A program made the position numbers and the translations under genes. A DNA stretch of 5,847 nt. Source: Clostridia bacterium. GTDB taxonomy: Bacteria; Bacillota; Clostridia; Lachnospirales; Cellulosilyticaceae. The DNA lies in NCBI GenBank assembly GCA_029256345.1, contig JAQSYC010000309.1:1-5847 (forward strand). Direction: 5' to 3'. Under the pieces are notes generated by a model that saw nothing but the letters and a program-made list of their open reading frames with translations, ran no database searches and was not told the DNA's origin. Every line of letters starts with the position of its first letter. Position 1 is the first letter of the stretch. Positions 5,335-5,847 of the stretch are shown in pieces.

Positions 5335-5847
5335 ATGATTTATGTATTCAGAGGTTTATTGATTTTTAGTGTTTTAAATTTACTCATTCTATTTATCTTT
5401 GATGGCGGAGCTGGAATGGAACCCGTATGGGTTTTTCTGATATTTGGCAGCCTGTTGCTATCCTTTACAAGTCTTTATCAGCTTTTCTTTTCAATACGTT
5501 GGATTAAAATGCTTTTTGTTTTAGTCGTTACCCTATTTGTCATTGTCGAAGCGTTAATTATTCTGAGCGGATTCAAAACGTCTATAGCTGTCCAAAGCCA
5601 GTATATCATCATTCTCGGTGCAAGAGTAAAAGACGAAACCCCCTCTCTAGCCTTAAAGTATCGACTTGATAAAGCCTATACTTATCTTAACAAGAATCCC
5701 CAAACAATAGCCATACTATCCGGCGGACAAGGCCCGGGCGAATCCATCACTGAAGCAGAGGCTATGAGGCGGTATTTATCTCAAAAGGGTATTGCAAAAG
5801 AAAGATTGGTGCTAGAAGAGCACTCCACTAACACTTATGAAAATATA
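5335..5847 (+). CDS. YdcF/SanA-like DUF218 membrane protein, N-terminal part
   Basis: The ATG follows AGAGGT (5323-5328) with a six-base gap, and the frame stays open to the window end, giving 171 residues; the C-terminus is outside. Three hydrophobic segments (about 7-22, 31-53 and 57-79) form an N-terminal membrane anchor. The DUF218 domain then begins: YIIILGARV (90-98), ALKYRLDKAYTYL, IAILSGGQGPGE (126-136), SITEAEAMRRYLSQKGI (137-153) and LVLEEHSTNTYENI (158-171). These are the conserved blocks of the family, whose members include E. coli YdcF (reported to bind S-adenosylmethionine) and SanA/ElyC, linked to envelope integrity and cell-wall lipid carrier metabolism. The three-helix anchor makes an envelope role more likely than a soluble one. 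It is divergent from sfsA, with its own promoter. Confidence 0.9.
   Translation, partial: MIYVFRGLLIFSVLNLLILFIFDGGAGMEPVWVFLIFGSLLLSFTSLYQLFFSIRWIKMLFVLVVTLFVIVEALIILSGFKTSIAVQSQYIIILGARVKDETPSLALKYRLDKAYTYLNKNPQTIAILSGGQGPGESITEAEAMRRYLSQKGIAKERLVLEEHSTNTYENI

Overview
The window reads as chromosomal DNA of a low-GC Gram-positive bacterium, most likely a clostridium (Lachnospirales-like). This rests on AT-rich codon use, strong AGGAGG-type ribosome sites, sigma-A-type promoters with 17-bp spacers, and the family mix (Y-family polymerase, RhlE-type helicase, CspA, SfsA, YdcF/SanA-like protein). The species-level placement is inference.

Layout. Bases 1-513 hold the C-terminal part of a Y-family (UmuC/UvrX-like) DNA polymerase that begins outside the window. 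Bases 657-2440 form a compact plus-strand cassette of three genes: a PD-(D/E)XK nuclease-like protein with a C-terminal DUF5655-like region, a 65-aa Xre-type HTH protein, and a YgjP-like (DUF45) zinc metallopeptidase. A small minus-strand gene, possibly winged-helix, converges on it at 2451-2684. Bases 2750-4536 are a cold-adaptation block: a DEAD-box RNA helicase (rhlE) and a cold-shock protein (cspA). Each has its own promoter, and the two promoters share an identical 15-bp block over the -10 element. The cspA leader is about 130 nt and can fold into a long stem-loop. A strong, potentially bidirectional terminator separates cspA from sfsA on the minus strand. sfsA lacks any ATG, GTG or TTG codon at its expected N-terminus. 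The right edge is the start of a DUF218 (YdcF/SanA-like) membrane protein, divergent from sfsA and cut by the window end.

How the genes may work together. CspA and the helicase are the two classic arms of RNA-structure management in the cold, and their matching promoters suggest common control. The nuclease/HTH/metallopeptidase cassette is the best candidate for an under-described system. It has the composition of an accessory stress or defence module, but nothing in the sequence proves that role. The rest is ordinary housekeeping or accessory content. No tRNA, rRNA, CRISPR array, insertion sequence or attachment site was recognised.
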